From positions 1 to 24,155 of IMG/VR virus record IMGVR_UViG_3300025128_000328: 24,155 nucleotides of DNA; one strand, 5' to 3'. This stretch comes from a virus. Positions 13,681-20,047 of this stretch are shown one piece after another; within the stretch, counting starts at the first letter, position 1, and each line of letters opens with the position of its first letter. Both the position numbers and the translations under genes were made by a program. The notes below the pieces were generated by a model. That model saw nothing but the letters and a program-made list of their open reading frames with translations. It was not told the origin of the DNA and did not search any database.

Positions 13681-13901
13681 TATCCAGAAGTAAAATGCCA
13701 AAAGGTTTAAGCTATTTTAGAAAAGGTGGTGCAGCGTCTAAAAAGTCAAAAGGTAGTAAAATATGTCCTGAGGGTAAGGCATGGGCAAAAAGAACTTTTG
13801 ACACGTATCCCTCTGCTTACGCAAATTTAGCAGCCTCAAAATATTGTAAAGATCCAAACTATGCAAAAAAAGCTAAGGGTGGTAAGAGAAAAGGTAGATA
13901 A
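13674..13901 (+). CDS. basic protein with ICPEGKAWAKR / YPSAYAN motif
   Basis: A 75-residue protein from ATG 13674, chosen over an in-frame GTG at 13668 because AGAGG sits at 13664-13668, five bases before it. It overlaps the previous gene by seven bases. It is Lys/Gly-rich, with the conserved-looking motifs KICPEGKAWAKRTFDTYPSA and SKYCKDPNYAKKAKGG. These motifs (CPEG..WAK, YPSAYAN.AASK.CKD) recur in short marine phage proteins. Two Cys may form a metal or disulphide site. Function unknown. Confidence 0.75.
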   Translation: MLISRSKMPKGLSYFRKGGAASKKSKGSKICPEGKAWAKRTFDTYPSAYANLAASKYCKDPNYAKKAKGGKRKGR

Positions 13902-14188
13902 TGTCAAAAGATCCTAAAATAGGCACGGGTAAAAAACCTAAGAACACAGGGCGAAGATTATATACTGATGAAAACCCTAAAGACACGGTAAGTATTAAGT
14001 ATGCTACTGTAAAAGATGCAGAGGACACTGTAAAAAAAGTAAAAAGAATTAAGAAACCTTTTGCTAGAAAGATACAAATTTTGACAGTTTTGGAACAAAG
14101 AGCTAAAGTAGCAGGTAAAAAACAACAAGCATTAATTGCAAAAAGGGCAAAAGAGTTCCTTAGAAATAAGGAGAATAGAGTTGGGTGA
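13901..14188 (+). CDS. basic protein with GTGKKPK / RRLYTDENPKDTV motif
   Basis: A 95-residue basic protein, coupled to the previous gene as TAATG. The N-terminus (DPKIGTGKKPKNTGRRLYTD, then ENPKDTVSIKYATV) is a motif I know as recurring in cyanophage and marine phage proteins of unknown function. The second half is a Lys/Ala/Gln-rich helix (KIQILTVLEQRAKVAGKKQQ). The family has no assigned role that I can state. Fold and charge are compatible with binding nucleic acid. Confidence 0.78.
   Translation: MSKDPKIGTGKKPKNTGRRLYTDENPKDTVSIKYATVKDAEDTVKKVKRIKKPFARKIQILTVLEQRAKVAGKKQQALIAKRAKEFLRNKENRVG
14168..14183 (+). promoter_or_regulatory. Shine-Dalgarno that decides a TTG start
   Basis: AAGGAG at 14168-14173 lies seven bases before TTG at 14181-14183. 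An upstream TTG at 14136 also opens the frame but has no such site, and the residues between them overlap the preceding gene by a long stretch. The downstream TTG is therefore preferred. Confidence 0.7.
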
Positions 14189-14558
14189 GTTAAAAGATTG
14201 GTTAAAACAAGACTGGGTGAGGATAGGTACAGATGGCAAAATCAAAGGTAAATGCGGTACTTCAAAGGATAAAAAGAATCCTGACAGGTGTCTTCCAAGG
14301 GCTAAAGCTCAAAGTCTTTCGCAAAAAGAAAGAGCCTCTACCGCTCGTAAAAAAAAGACAGAAGGTAAAAAGGGGAAGACCGTCGTTAAAAACACCAAAC
14401 AAGCGCAAGTAAAGTTTGCTGCATACGGTGGTGAAATAGAAGTTACAAAAGCAAAAAGACCCTACACAGGTAAAAAAAAGGACGGTGTGGTTGCTAGAGG
14501 ATGCGGTGCCATACTAGCTGATAGAAGAAAGCATACGAAAGGGTCTGTAAGCACATGA
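14181..14558 (+). CDS. basic two-module protein (CGTSKDKKNPDRCLPRAKA + ARGCGAIL)
   Basis: A 125-residue protein using a TTG start, overlapping the previous gene by eight bases. Module one (4-60) has LKDWLKQDWVRIGTDGK, then CGTSKDKKNPDRCLPRAKAQ (25-44), a Trp/Cys motif known in phage proteins of unknown function. Module two, at the C-terminus (100-125), is KDGVVARGCGAILADRRKHT, which recurs as a separate short protein in marine phages. A Lys-rich linker joins them, so this may be a fusion of two small phage families. Four Cys are distributed C25, C37 and C108 plus none elsewhere visible in the linker, i.e. three in all. Function unknown. Confidence 0.72.
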   Translation: MGELKDWLKQDWVRIGTDGKIKGKCGTSKDKKNPDRCLPRAKAQSLSQKERASTARKKKTEGKKGKTVVKNTKQAQVKFAAYGGEIEVTKAKRPYTGKKKDGVVARGCGAILADRRKHTKGSVST

Positions 14559-15109
14559 GCAGTGAGTATCTTGAAGAAATTAAGGCTTGGTCCAAACACG
14601 CGCTTGAAAAACCTTTAGACTATTTTAATGGTCTTCCACCTTGCCCGTATGCTGAAAAAGCTTGGGAGGATGATCGTGTAGATTGTGTAATAAAAGACAC
14701 AGACAATAAACAGGTTCTGTATACGACTGTTTCTCAGTTTCCTAATCATTTAGATATAATTTTAATAATAGACAGAAAGTATGAGCTAGAAGCCAAAAAG
14801 TTTCACGAATATTTAGATTCAATGAATGTTGCTATATCAGATGGGATGTTTATAGATAAAGATATTTGGGTAATGGGGTTTCATCCTGACGATGAAGCTA
14901 GTGAGTATGTAGATGCTAATAATTTTAATGCTTTGATTGAAGATAAGTATGCGATTATCTTCGTTCAAAGATTAACAAAACTTTATGAATCTGCAGACAA
15001 ACTTAAAAAAAGAGGTTATTATAAAAATTACAGCAAAGACTATAATATTAATGAAATTTTTAAATTAAGAGAAACTTTGTATAGGAGACTTAAAGATGGC
15101 AATGCATAA
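14555..15109 (+). CDS. hypothetical protein with GLPPCPYAEKAW motif
   Basis: A 184-residue protein coupled to the previous gene as ATGA. Near the N-terminus LEKPLDYFNGLPPCPYAEKA (17-36) is a motif I have seen in cyanophage and marine phage proteins of unknown function, where a Pro-Cys-Pro-Tyr/Phe-Ala turn follows a helix. The remainder is mixed alpha/beta, with an acidic stretch (FHPDDEASEYVD) and a basic helical C-terminus. It is much less basic than its neighbours and may be a folded accessory enzyme or binding protein. No catalytic signature can be named. The next gene starts inside its last codons. Confidence 0.75.
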   Translation: MSSEYLEEIKAWSKHALEKPLDYFNGLPPCPYAEKAWEDDRVDCVIKDTDNKQVLYTTVSQFPNHLDIILIIDRKYELEAKKFHEYLDSMNVAISDGMFIDKDIWVMGFHPDDEASEYVDANNFNALIEDKYAIIFVQRLTKLYESADKLKKRGYYKNYSKDYNINEIFKLRETLYRRLKDGNA

Positions 15110-15257
15110 TAAAAAACCTGTAAAAAAAATGGGTGGTGGAATGATTAAAAAGAATGGTATGACTAAGGCCATGCGTGGCGGTGGCATGGTTAAGAAGATG
15201 CGTGGCGGTGGCATGGTTAAGAAGATGCGCGGTGGCGGCATGGTCAAGAAAAAGTAA
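15096..15257 (+). CDS. MRGGGMVKK tandem-repeat basic protein (53 aa)
   Basis: A 53-residue protein from ATG 15096, overlapping the previous gene by 14 bases, with AGGAG at 15083-15087. Composition is almost wholly Met, Lys, Gly and Arg. The unit MRGGGMVKK occurs three times in tandem (26-34, 35-43, 44-52), after two degenerate copies (KMGGGMIKKN, then GMTKAMR). The repeats are also near-identical in DNA. There are no acidic residues, so the net charge is strongly positive. Likely disordered and DNA-, RNA- or membrane-binding; function unknown. A related repeat protein follows. Confidence 0.75.
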   Translation: MAMHNKKPVKKMGGGMIKKNGMTKAMRGGGMVKKMRGGGMVKKMRGGGMVKKK

Positions 15258-15272
15258 TCAGGAGTAAGTAAC

Positions 15273-15551
15273 ATGGCAGGATCCAGAGTAAATATAGGAA
15301 ACGCAGGTTTCAAAAAAATGAAATCTAAGGGTGGCACTGTAAAGATGAAATCCAAGGGCGGTATGATTAAAAAAAATAAGCCTATGATGATGTCTAAAGG
15401 TGGCATGATTAAGAAAAACAACAAACCTATGATGATGTCTAAGGGTGGCATGATTAAGAATAATAAGCCTAAAATGATGTCTAAGGGTGGTACGGTTAAA
15501 AAAATGAAAATGATGTCCAAAGGTGGTACGGTTAAAAAAATGAAAAAATAG
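15273..15551 (+). CDS. MMSKGG(M/T)(I/V)KK tandem-repeat basic protein
   Basis: A 92-residue protein with the same composition as its neighbour at 15096. After a short non-repeat head (MAGSRVNIGNAGFKK) it has six copies of a unit of the form (M)SKGG(M/T)(I/V)K, spaced about 9-15 residues apart. Only Lys/Arg charges are present, and Met makes up about a quarter of the residues. The ribosome-binding site is CAGGAG. The pair looks like a gene duplication with divergent repeat units. Phage proteins of this kind are known as hypothetical only; packing with DNA in the head is one possibility, untested. Confidence 0.78.
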   Translation: MAGSRVNIGNAGFKKMKSKGGTVKMKSKGGMIKKNKPMMMSKGGMIKKNNKPMMMSKGGMIKNNKPKMMSKGGTVKKMKMMSKGGTVKKMKK

Positions 15552-15560
15552 AAAGGATCT

Positions 15561-16244
15561 ATGGCTTATTTACAAAGTAATATTCCGCATTTTAAATGTT
15601 GGGTGCGTAGGGAATATACGCACAACCATGAAAAATACCATGGTGAATTTTTACACGCTATGGCTGTGGCCGTCACAACAATGCCGTGCAGATCTTTAAG
15701 CTTTCAAGTAATATTTACGGGCTTGGAAGAAGGCTCTGAAGAAAATGTGCATGGTGGAGCTATGTGGGCAAGAATGCCTATAACAGCCTTGGTAGGTGAT
15801 TTTGACTTTGAAGGTTGGCCTGAACCCATGCCTACCTATCTAGCTCAACCTTGGGACTGTTCCTCACATCATCATGCAGTATACCAAATAAACAGGGCGC
15901 AACCTTGTCCTTGGATTGCTAAAATTGGAAGTGATTTTTTTCCTGCTAAATATTTATTTACAGTAGACTATACAGAGAGTGAAATAGCGGATGATCCTGC
16001 ACAACACAAACAAAGCCATGTTTTACAGTTGTTGGATGCGGATGTTTATACAGGTAATGTAGTTGCGTTACCCAATAATAGAGTTAGGGTTACACATCCT
16101 GCTTGGTGGGTTACAGGAGAAGGTCCTCCCGATTTTAAACCATCTCATCATATACACTATTCAAAATCAGATTTAGACTATACCCTAGACGTAAATAAAA
16201 TTTTTGATAATATGTATGCAGAGCCAGAAGAAGAGGAAAAATAA
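15561..16244 (+). CDS. conserved marine phage protein of unknown function
   Basis: A 227-residue protein starting MAYLQSNIPHFKCWVRREYT. The sequence has HGEFLHAMAVAVTTMPCRSL (27-46), MWARMPITALVG, QPWDCSSHHHAVYQI and AKYLFTVDYTES. The same order of motifs, with VLQPNNRVR-like and DFK-like ends, occurs in many marine and other short-tailed phages in my memory, with no assigned role. It is His- and Trp-rich and overall acidic at the C-terminus (PEEEEK), unlike the basic genes before it. It sits directly before the first head-tail adaptor gene and couples to it (TAATG), so a virion or neck-assembly role is possible. Confidence 0.8.
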   Translation: MAYLQSNIPHFKCWVRREYTHNHEKYHGEFLHAMAVAVTTMPCRSLSFQVIFTGLEEGSEENVHGGAMWARMPITALVGDFDFEGWPEPMPTYLAQPWDCSSHHHAVYQINRAQPCPWIAKIGSDFFPAKYLFTVDYTESEIADDPAQHKQSHVLQLLDADVYTGNVVALPNNRVRVTHPAWWVTGEGPPDFKPSHHIHYSKSDLDYTLDVNKIFDNMYAEPEEEEK

Positions 16245-16912
16245 TGGCGATATCTAACAGTACAGATTTTGAACTTGATGTAGTTGAGTATATAGAAGAG
16301 GCATTTGAGCGTTGTGGACTTGAGGTTCGCACGGGTTATGATCTTAAAACGGCAAGACGCTCTCTTAATCTTATGTTAGCAGAATGGGCTAACAGGGGTT
16401 TAAATCAATGGACAATTAAACAAAGAACCCTTTCTTTAGTCAAATCAGATGGGGAATATGATTTAGGTACAGATATTATAGATGTATTATCTGTTGTTGT
16501 AAGAAGGGATAATACAGATTTTTCTGTAGAAAGAATAAGTAGGGACACGTATTTGTCCATACCTAACAAAACTACAGAGGGTAGAACAAACCAATTTTTT
16601 TTGGATAGGCAAGTAACTCCCAATCTAAAAATATGGCCTGTACCAGAAAATAGCACAGATGTTATATATTATGATGCTTTGACTAGGGTTGATGATGCAG
16701 ACACTCAGGTAAACACCCTAGACGTACCATTTAGATTTTATCCCTGCCTTGCTGCAGGTTTGGCTTATTACATTGCTATGAAAAAAGCACCTGAAAGAAT
16801 ACAATTACTTAAAGCAGCTTACGAAGAGGAATTTCAAAGAGCTATGACTGAGGACAGAGACAGAGCATCATTTAACGTTGTTCCTCAGTTTGAATATTTT
16901 AGGACTACCTGA
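16244..16912 (+). CDS. head-tail adaptor (P22 gp4-like)
   Basis: A 222-residue protein that would form the ring under the portal. ARRSLNLMLAEWANRGLNQW (47-66) is the hallmark helix of the P22 tail accessory factor gp4 / head-tail adaptor family. It is followed by TIKQRTLSL and YDLGTDIIDVLSV, the strand pair with conserved Gly-Thr-Asp. The C-terminal helix pair (PCLAAGLAYYIAMKKAPERI, about 165-184) matches the family's second helical part. This family is typical of short-tailed phages and some siphophages. A second adaptor-type protein is encoded at 17778. Together with the absence of a tape-measure gene in the window, this suggests a podovirus-like neck. Confidence 0.82.
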   Translation: MAISNSTDFELDVVEYIEEAFERCGLEVRTGYDLKTARRSLNLMLAEWANRGLNQWTIKQRTLSLVKSDGEYDLGTDIIDVLSVVVRRDNTDFSVERISRDTYLSIPNKTTEGRTNQFFLDRQVTPNLKIWPVPENSTDVIYYDALTRVDDADTQVNTLDVPFRFYPCLAAGLAYYIAMKKAPERIQLLKAAYEEEFQRAMTEDRDRASFNVVPQFEYFRTT

Positions 16913-17781
16913 TGTCAAAATACGCTAGTGGTAAAAGAGCTTACGGAATATCAGATCGCTCAGGATTTAGATATAGATATAAAGATTTAAGAAAAGAATG
17001 GAATGGTGCGGTTGTAGGACCAGATGAGTTTGAAACAAAGCATCCACAACTATTTCCTAGAAGAAAGGTTTTTGATGCTCAAGCTTTACGGGACGCAAGA
17101 CCAGAAACTAATTTATCAGAAGAAAGATCTATTCAACATGGGTTTAACCCAGTTGGTTTTCGTTTTATTGAGGGTATTACGCCACCAAACCGACTTGCCC
17201 CAGAAGCAGGGGTTGGTAACGTAACAATAACAGTAACTGATTTTATTGGTAATACAGCTAATGTTAGTGGTGTTCAGGGAGCGTCAGCCGTTGGCACGGT
17301 TTCAATAACTGTTCCAAATGAAAATGAATCTGTTAATGTGTCTGGTTTTGTAGGCACAACCTCTGTGGGCTCAATTTCTACTTTACCTGTTGATGTCATA
17401 GGAGTAGCGGGTACTTCGGCAGTGGGTAGTGTTACAATTTCAGAATCTGTGACTACGTATACTGTAACTGTGGCGAGCTACCTTGGTGCTAATAAATATT
17501 ATATAGATGGTGTAAGACAAGCCACAGTAACCCTTAGCGAAGGTAGTATTTACCGATTTGATCAATCCGATAGTTCAAATGGAGGTCATCCATTAAGGTT
17601 TTCAACCACAAGTGACGGAACACACGGAGGCGGTTCAGAATATACAACAGGAGTTACCACTAATGGCACAGCGGGTAGTTCGGGAGCTTATACACAAATA
17701 ACCGTTGCTAGTGGGGCTCCGACGTTGTATTACTATTGTACAAACCATAGTGGCATGGGAGGTCAAGCAAACACACCATGA
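16912..17781 (+). CDS. structural protein: neck-type head, beta repeats, cupredoxin-like domain
   Basis: A 289-residue, three-part protein. Residues 1-95 hold a conserved phage segment (SGFRYRYKDLRKEWNGAVVG, 18-37, and DEFETKHPQLFPRR, 38-51). Residues 100-178 hold three beta repeats of the form (V/F)xG(T/A)(S/T)(A/S)VG (starting 120, 145, 164), like those in the gene at 19359. Residues 183-289 look like a cupredoxin: HPLRFSTTSDG has H226 and LYYYCTNHSGMGG has C276, H279 and M282, the His-Cys-His-Met set of a type 1 copper site. The Cys-His and His-Met spacings (two residues each) are shorter than in plastocyanin. Whether it binds copper is unproved. It couples to its neighbours by overlapping starts and stops. 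Confidence 0.75.
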   Translation: MSKYASGKRAYGISDRSGFRYRYKDLRKEWNGAVVGPDEFETKHPQLFPRRKVFDAQALRDARPETNLSEERSIQHGFNPVGFRFIEGITPPNRLAPEAGVGNVTITVTDFIGNTANVSGVQGASAVGTVSITVPNENESVNVSGFVGTTSVGSISTLPVDVIGVAGTSAVGSVTISESVTTYTVTVASYLGANKYYIDGVRQATVTLSEGSIYRFDQSDSSNGGHPLRFSTTSDGTHGGGSEYTTGVTTNGTAGSSGAYTQITVASGAPTLYYYCTNHSGMGGQANTP

Positions 17782-18629
17782 GCTTTACATTAACGACACT
17801 AAGAACATCTTTAAAAGAATATACAGAAAACACAGAAACCAGTTTTGTTAACAACCTAGATTTGTTTATTCGTTTAGCAGAAGAAAGAATATTAAAAAAC
17901 GTTCAGCTAAATGTTTTTGAAAAAAACGTCTCTGGTACCATGACAACTAGTAATCAGTATTTGGCTTGTCCCAGTGATTTTTTAGCACCAAATGCTTTGA
18001 CCATTACCAATAGTAGTCAATACACCTACTTACAATTTAAAGAAAAAGAATTTATTCAAACCTTTACACCCAATGCTTCTACAACAGGTGTACCAAGGTT
18101 TTATGCCCAGTTTGACGTAGATAATTTTGTAATCGCTCCAACGCCCGACAGTGGTTACACGGTTAATCTAAGTTATTTTTATAGACCCGCTAGTCTTACG
18201 GATAGCACTATTACCTTTACGGTTAGTAGTAGTTCTTCTTTTACAGTGGGAGAAACCATAACAGGAGGCACTTCTGGATCTACTACAACTATTACAGCCT
18301 TACCTTCAAGCACGACAATGACGGTTATTGTTCCTAAAGATAGTTTTACGGCTACAGAAACCATAACAGGAGGCACTTCTGGGGCTTCTACAACTTTATC
18401 TTCATTTACCTCAGACACTACAGAATCTTGGTTAAGCACCAACGCAGAACTTGCTTTACTTTACGGATCCCTAATAGAGTGTTATATTTATATGAAAGGT
18501 GATCCTGATATTATGAATGTTTATAATACAAGGTTTGCTGAAGCAATAGGTAGATTAAAGAATTTAGGTGAAGCGAAAGAAGTAGTCGATGAATACACAA
18601 TGGGTCCAATTAGAAAGGCAAGGACATAA
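17778..18629 (+). CDS. phage adaptor / tail-tube connector protein with inserted repeat domain
   Basis: A 283-residue protein. The N-terminal EYTENTETSFVNNLDLFIRL (14-33) with AEERILKNVQL, then YLACPSDFLAPNAL (61-74), PRFYAQFD and PTPDSGYTVNLSYFYRPASL (121-140), and the C-terminal TESWLSTNAELALLYGSLIE (215-234) match a marine phage adaptor family of head-tail joining proteins. Residues about 143-214 interrupt that core with a Ser/Thr/Gly-rich beta segment containing two copies of ETITGGTSG, 35 residues apart. Start overlaps the previous stop (ATGA). The insert is flanked by family sequence on both sides, so it is likely surface-exposed. The adaptor call is by memory of the family. Confidence 0.75.
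   Translation: MSFTLTTLRTSLKEYTENTETSFVNNLDLFIRLAEERILKNVQLNVFEKNVSGTMTTSNQYLACPSDFLAPNALTITNSSQYTYLQFKEKEFIQTFTPNASTTGVPRFYAQFDVDNFVIAPTPDSGYTVNLSYFYRPASLTDSTITFTVSSSSSFTVGETITGGTSGSTTTITALPSSTTMTVIVPKDSFTATETITGGTSGASTTLSSFTSDTTESWLSTNAELALLYGSLIECYIYMKGDPDIMNVYNTRFAEAIGRLKNLGEAKEVVDEYTMGPIRKART
18251..18382 (+). repeat. 27-bp in-frame direct repeat in the adaptor insertion
   Basis: AGAAACCATAACAGGAGGCA and the next seven bases occur identically at 18251-18277 and 18356-18382. Separation is 105 bases (35 codons), in frame. Identity at third positions points to a recent internal duplication. Confidence 0.88.
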
Positions 18630-18922
18630 TGTTTACTGATTCGTTAAGCATGGGTAAGAACTTTTCAGTGCAAATACAGACTACTGATAACAGAGGGCAA
18701 ACCCCTGAGGAGGTAGCTGAAAGATGTGTCAATAAAATAATTGGTGTATCAGAAAATGCCCACCCTGCCATAAGGGAGCAAGCTCATGCTTATCGTAAAG
18801 AGATGGAGAAAATAATTGCAATTTATATGAGACAGGCTATTAAAAGTGATAGAACCACCGTGTATAATGCAATAAAAGATTCAGGCAACCCCAAACTAGC
18901 AGAATATATAAGGAGAATGTAA
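18629..18922 (+). CDS. small conserved phage protein, unknown
   Basis: A 97-residue protein, mostly helical. After a short strand (FSVQIQTTDNRG) comes TPEEVAERCVNKIIGVSENA (25-44), HPAIREQAHAYRKEMEKIIA (45-64) and IKSDRTTVYNAIKDSGNPKL. From memory, the pattern VQ..TT.NRG.TPEEVAERC and a closing SDRTTVYNA..D recurs in marine phages next to adaptor and structural genes, function unknown. A dimeric helical assembly factor or neck component is plausible. It is joined to both neighbours by TAATG overlaps. Confidence 0.78.
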   Translation: MFTDSLSMGKNFSVQIQTTDNRGQTPEEVAERCVNKIIGVSENAHPAIREQAHAYRKEMEKIIAIYMRQAIKSDRTTVYNAIKDSGNPKLAEYIRRM

Positions 18923-19359
18923 TGGCTTTTACGGGAAATTTTTTATGTACCTCTTTTAAAACAGAACTTTTGAAAGGTGTTCATAATTTTACAGCAACAA
19001 CAGGAAATACTTTTAATGTGGCCTTATATGATAATAGTGCCTCATTTACAGCAGCTACCACAGCTTATACCTCTAGTAACGAAATAAGTGGTACTAATTA
19101 CTCAGCTAAGGGTCAGGCCTTAAATCCTGTAACACCTACGGCAAGTGGAACAACCGCACTGGTAGACTTTGCTGATGAGACATTTAGCAATGTTACTATC
19201 AGTAGTGTAAGAGGTGCTTTAATATTTAATGAAACTGCAACAGGAGATCCCTCCGTTGCTGTATTAGATTTTGGTGCAGACAAAGCAGCCAGTAGTGGGG
19301 ACTTTACGATTGTGTTCCCTACGGCTGATGCAAGTAATGCGATAATAAGGATTGCTTAA
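18922..19359 (+). CDS. virion structural protein candidate
   Basis: A 145-residue, Thr/Ser/Ala-rich beta protein. FLCTSFKTELLKGVHNF (8-24) opens it, followed by NTFNVALYDNSASFTAATTA and the SRxALIFNET / VAVLDFGADKAASSGDFTIV (113-132) pattern. I recognise this type as a small fibre or minor tail protein common in marine and cyanobacterial phages, usually unnamed. Low charge and beta character suit a virion surface role. It is the first of three overlapping tail-module genes leading to the fibre. Confidence 0.75.
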   Translation: MAFTGNFLCTSFKTELLKGVHNFTATTGNTFNVALYDNSASFTAATTAYTSSNEISGTNYSAKGQALNPVTPTASGTTALVDFADETFSNVTISSVRGALIFNETATGDPSVAVLDFGADKAASSGDFTIVFPTADASNAIIRIA

Positions 19360-20039
19360 TGGCGACAGTTGTTGCGTTTAAAGGATGGAATAGCTCTCTA
19401 ACTGCTTGGAATACAGGCACTTGGAATGGTGAGGGTGTTTTTCCTAGTGCAACAGCCTCCGTTGGCTCTGTAGCTATTACAGGCGAAGGTGAGATTGGTG
19501 TTTTTGGGGTTGCAGGTACAAGTGCTATTGGCACAGTTTCCATCACCGCTAATTCAAACCTTTCTGTAACGGGTTTAGCAGGCACAGGTGCTGTAGGATC
19601 TACCTCTGTAGTTGGGGCAGCCAATATATCACCTACAGGTGTAGCAGGTACAACTGCTTTAGGTAATGTTTTTGAAACGCAAACAGGTGTAGCAGGAACG
19701 TCTGCCGTTGGCTCAGTAACCATAACTGGTGTAGCTAACGTTTCTGTAACTGGTATATCAAGTACATCTGCAATTGGTAATACTTTTGAAACTTTAAATG
19801 GTGTAGAGGCTACAGGTGCGGTTGGTACGGTTACTATTACAGGTTTTGCCAATATTTCGATTACTGGTGTGGTTGGCACTATGGCTATTGGTAGAACAAC
19901 AGAAACAATTTTACCAACTTGGGGTGAGATTATACCAGATCAAGATGCTAGTTATAGCACTTTTACACCAAGTCAAACACCGAGTTACAGTACAATAACC
20001 CCAAGTCAAGATCCGTCTTGGCTTGATAAAGCAGCATGA
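19359..20039 (+). CDS. beta-repeat structural protein (VAGTSAVG repeats)
   Basis: A 226-residue protein. The Trp-rich head (MATVVAFKGWNSSLTAWNTG, 1-20) is a known start in marine phage virion proteins. Seven copies of a GVAGTSAVG-type unit begin near residues 50, 72, 94, 110, 132, 148 and 170, spaced 22, 22, 16, 22, 16 and 22. Each is followed by a strand such as SVTITGVANVSVTG. The C-terminal 30 residues contain a second repeat (ASYSTFTPSQTPSYSTITPS). Such regular beta units suggest an elongated fibre or collar element. The same unit appears in the protein at 16912. No enzyme motif is visible. Confidence 0.78.
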   Translation: MATVVAFKGWNSSLTAWNTGTWNGEGVFPSATASVGSVAITGEGEIGVFGVAGTSAIGTVSITANSNLSVTGLAGTGAVGSTSVVGAANISPTGVAGTTALGNVFETQTGVAGTSAVGSVTITGVANVSVTGISSTSAIGNTFETLNGVEATGAVGTVTITGFANISITGVVGTMAIGRTTETILPTWGEIIPDQDASYSTFTPSQTPSYSTITPSQDPSWLDKAA

Positions 20040-20047
20040 GGTAAGCA

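Larger units (their letters stand above)
15096..15551 (+). repeat. tandem nucleotide repeats in two adjacent genes
   Basis: ATGCGTGGCGGTGGCATGGT recurs about every 27 bases in 15171-15247. A second set built on ATGTCTAAGGGTGGCATGAT recurs from about 15316 to 15540. The short period makes the region prone to slippage, so copy number is expected to vary among relatives. Confidence 0.8.

Noticed and set aside
15065-15520. 151-aa hydrophobic minus-strand frame
   Set aside because: Antisense of the Met/Lys/Gly repeat genes; apparent membrane segments arise from reverse reading of Lys/Asn codons.
15273-15551. Stress-response KGG repeat family assignment for the SKGG repeats
   Set aside because: Only the SKGG tetrapeptide is shared; the surrounding acidic and Ala-rich context of that family is absent.
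15096-15551. CRISPR-like array
   Set aside because: Repeats are in-frame codon repeats with short, near-identical intervals and no unique spacers.
19319-19879. 186-aa minus-strand frame rich in Thr/Pro/Val
   Set aside because: Antisense of the VAGTSAVG repeats; the repeat DNA makes long open frames on the other strand without meaning.
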